From the NCBI GenBank assembly GCA_036501535.1, contig DASYAE010000244.1, forward strand, positions 1 to 5,822: a DNA stretch of 5,822 nucleotides, in the 5' to 3' direction. The notes under the pieces were generated by a model. The model was not told the origin of the DNA. It did no database searches and saw only the letters and a program-made list of their open reading frames with translations. This stretch comes from DASYAE01 sp036501535. Its GTDB lineage: Bacteria; Actinomycetota; Actinomycetes; Streptomycetales; Catenulisporaceae. Below, one piece after another: positions 5,789-5,822 of this stretch; position 1 is the first letter of the stretch; every line of letters starts with the position of its first letter. The translations under genes were made by a program, and so were the position numbers.

Positions 5789-5822
5789 AACCGGCTCCGG
5801 CTCTGTATGTACGGCGGCCCGG
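5789..5822. other. Start of downstream intergenic region
   Basis: The 34 nt after the dehydrogenase stop contain a short CCGGCT direct repeat (CCGGCTCCGGCT) and no start codon with a ribosome binding site. Any terminator is cut off by the window end. Confidence 0.4.

Noticed and set aside
1..5822. Mobile elements, CRISPR arrays, tRNA or rRNA genes.
   Set aside because: No transposase or integrase motifs, no regularly spaced repeats of CRISPR length, and no tRNA-like cloverleaf or rRNA sequence were seen on either strand.

Overview
The window is a chromosomal segment of very high G+C content. Its coding DNA is strongly biased to G/C-ending codons, it uses ATG, GTG and TTG starts, and the protein signatures (a GabT typical of actinomycetes, and a DUF2510 module) point to a streptomycete-like or catenulispora-like actinomycete. 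I cannot name the species from the sequence.

Layout. Positions 1-326 hold no convincing gene. The left edge (1-70) is much more A+T-rich than the rest, and two abutting hairpins (242-301) lie just behind the 3' end of the first gene. Positions 327-1694 (minus) encode a complete 4-aminobutyrate aminotransferase, GabT. A 294-nt divergent intergenic region (1695-1988) carries a strong gabT ribosome binding site, a weak promoter candidate overlapping a tandem heptamer, a perfect 13-nt palindrome, and a possible leaderless 20-codon ORF. Positions 1989-4145 (plus) encode a 718-residue membrane-anchored P-loop ATPase that resembles a VirD4/TraG coupling protein and has an N-terminal DUF2510 module. 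A 182-nt gap holds a hexamer-like repeat and a terminator-like hairpin. Positions 4328-5788 (plus) encode a complete aldehyde dehydrogenase with a TTG start and a good ribosome binding site. The last 34 nt are the start of the next intergenic region.

How the genes may work together. GabT converts GABA to succinate semialdehyde, and an aldehyde dehydrogenase nearby could oxidise an aldehyde product of GABA, polyamine or amino-acid breakdown. The two are not in one operon: they are on opposite strands with the ATPase between them. The dehydrogenase's active-site motifs look more like the lactaldehyde-dehydrogenase-like branch than classical GabD, so its substrate is open. The ATPase has no evident link to amine catabolism and no relaxase, secretion or mobility gene beside it here. 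It is the least explained gene and the best candidate for something undescribed.
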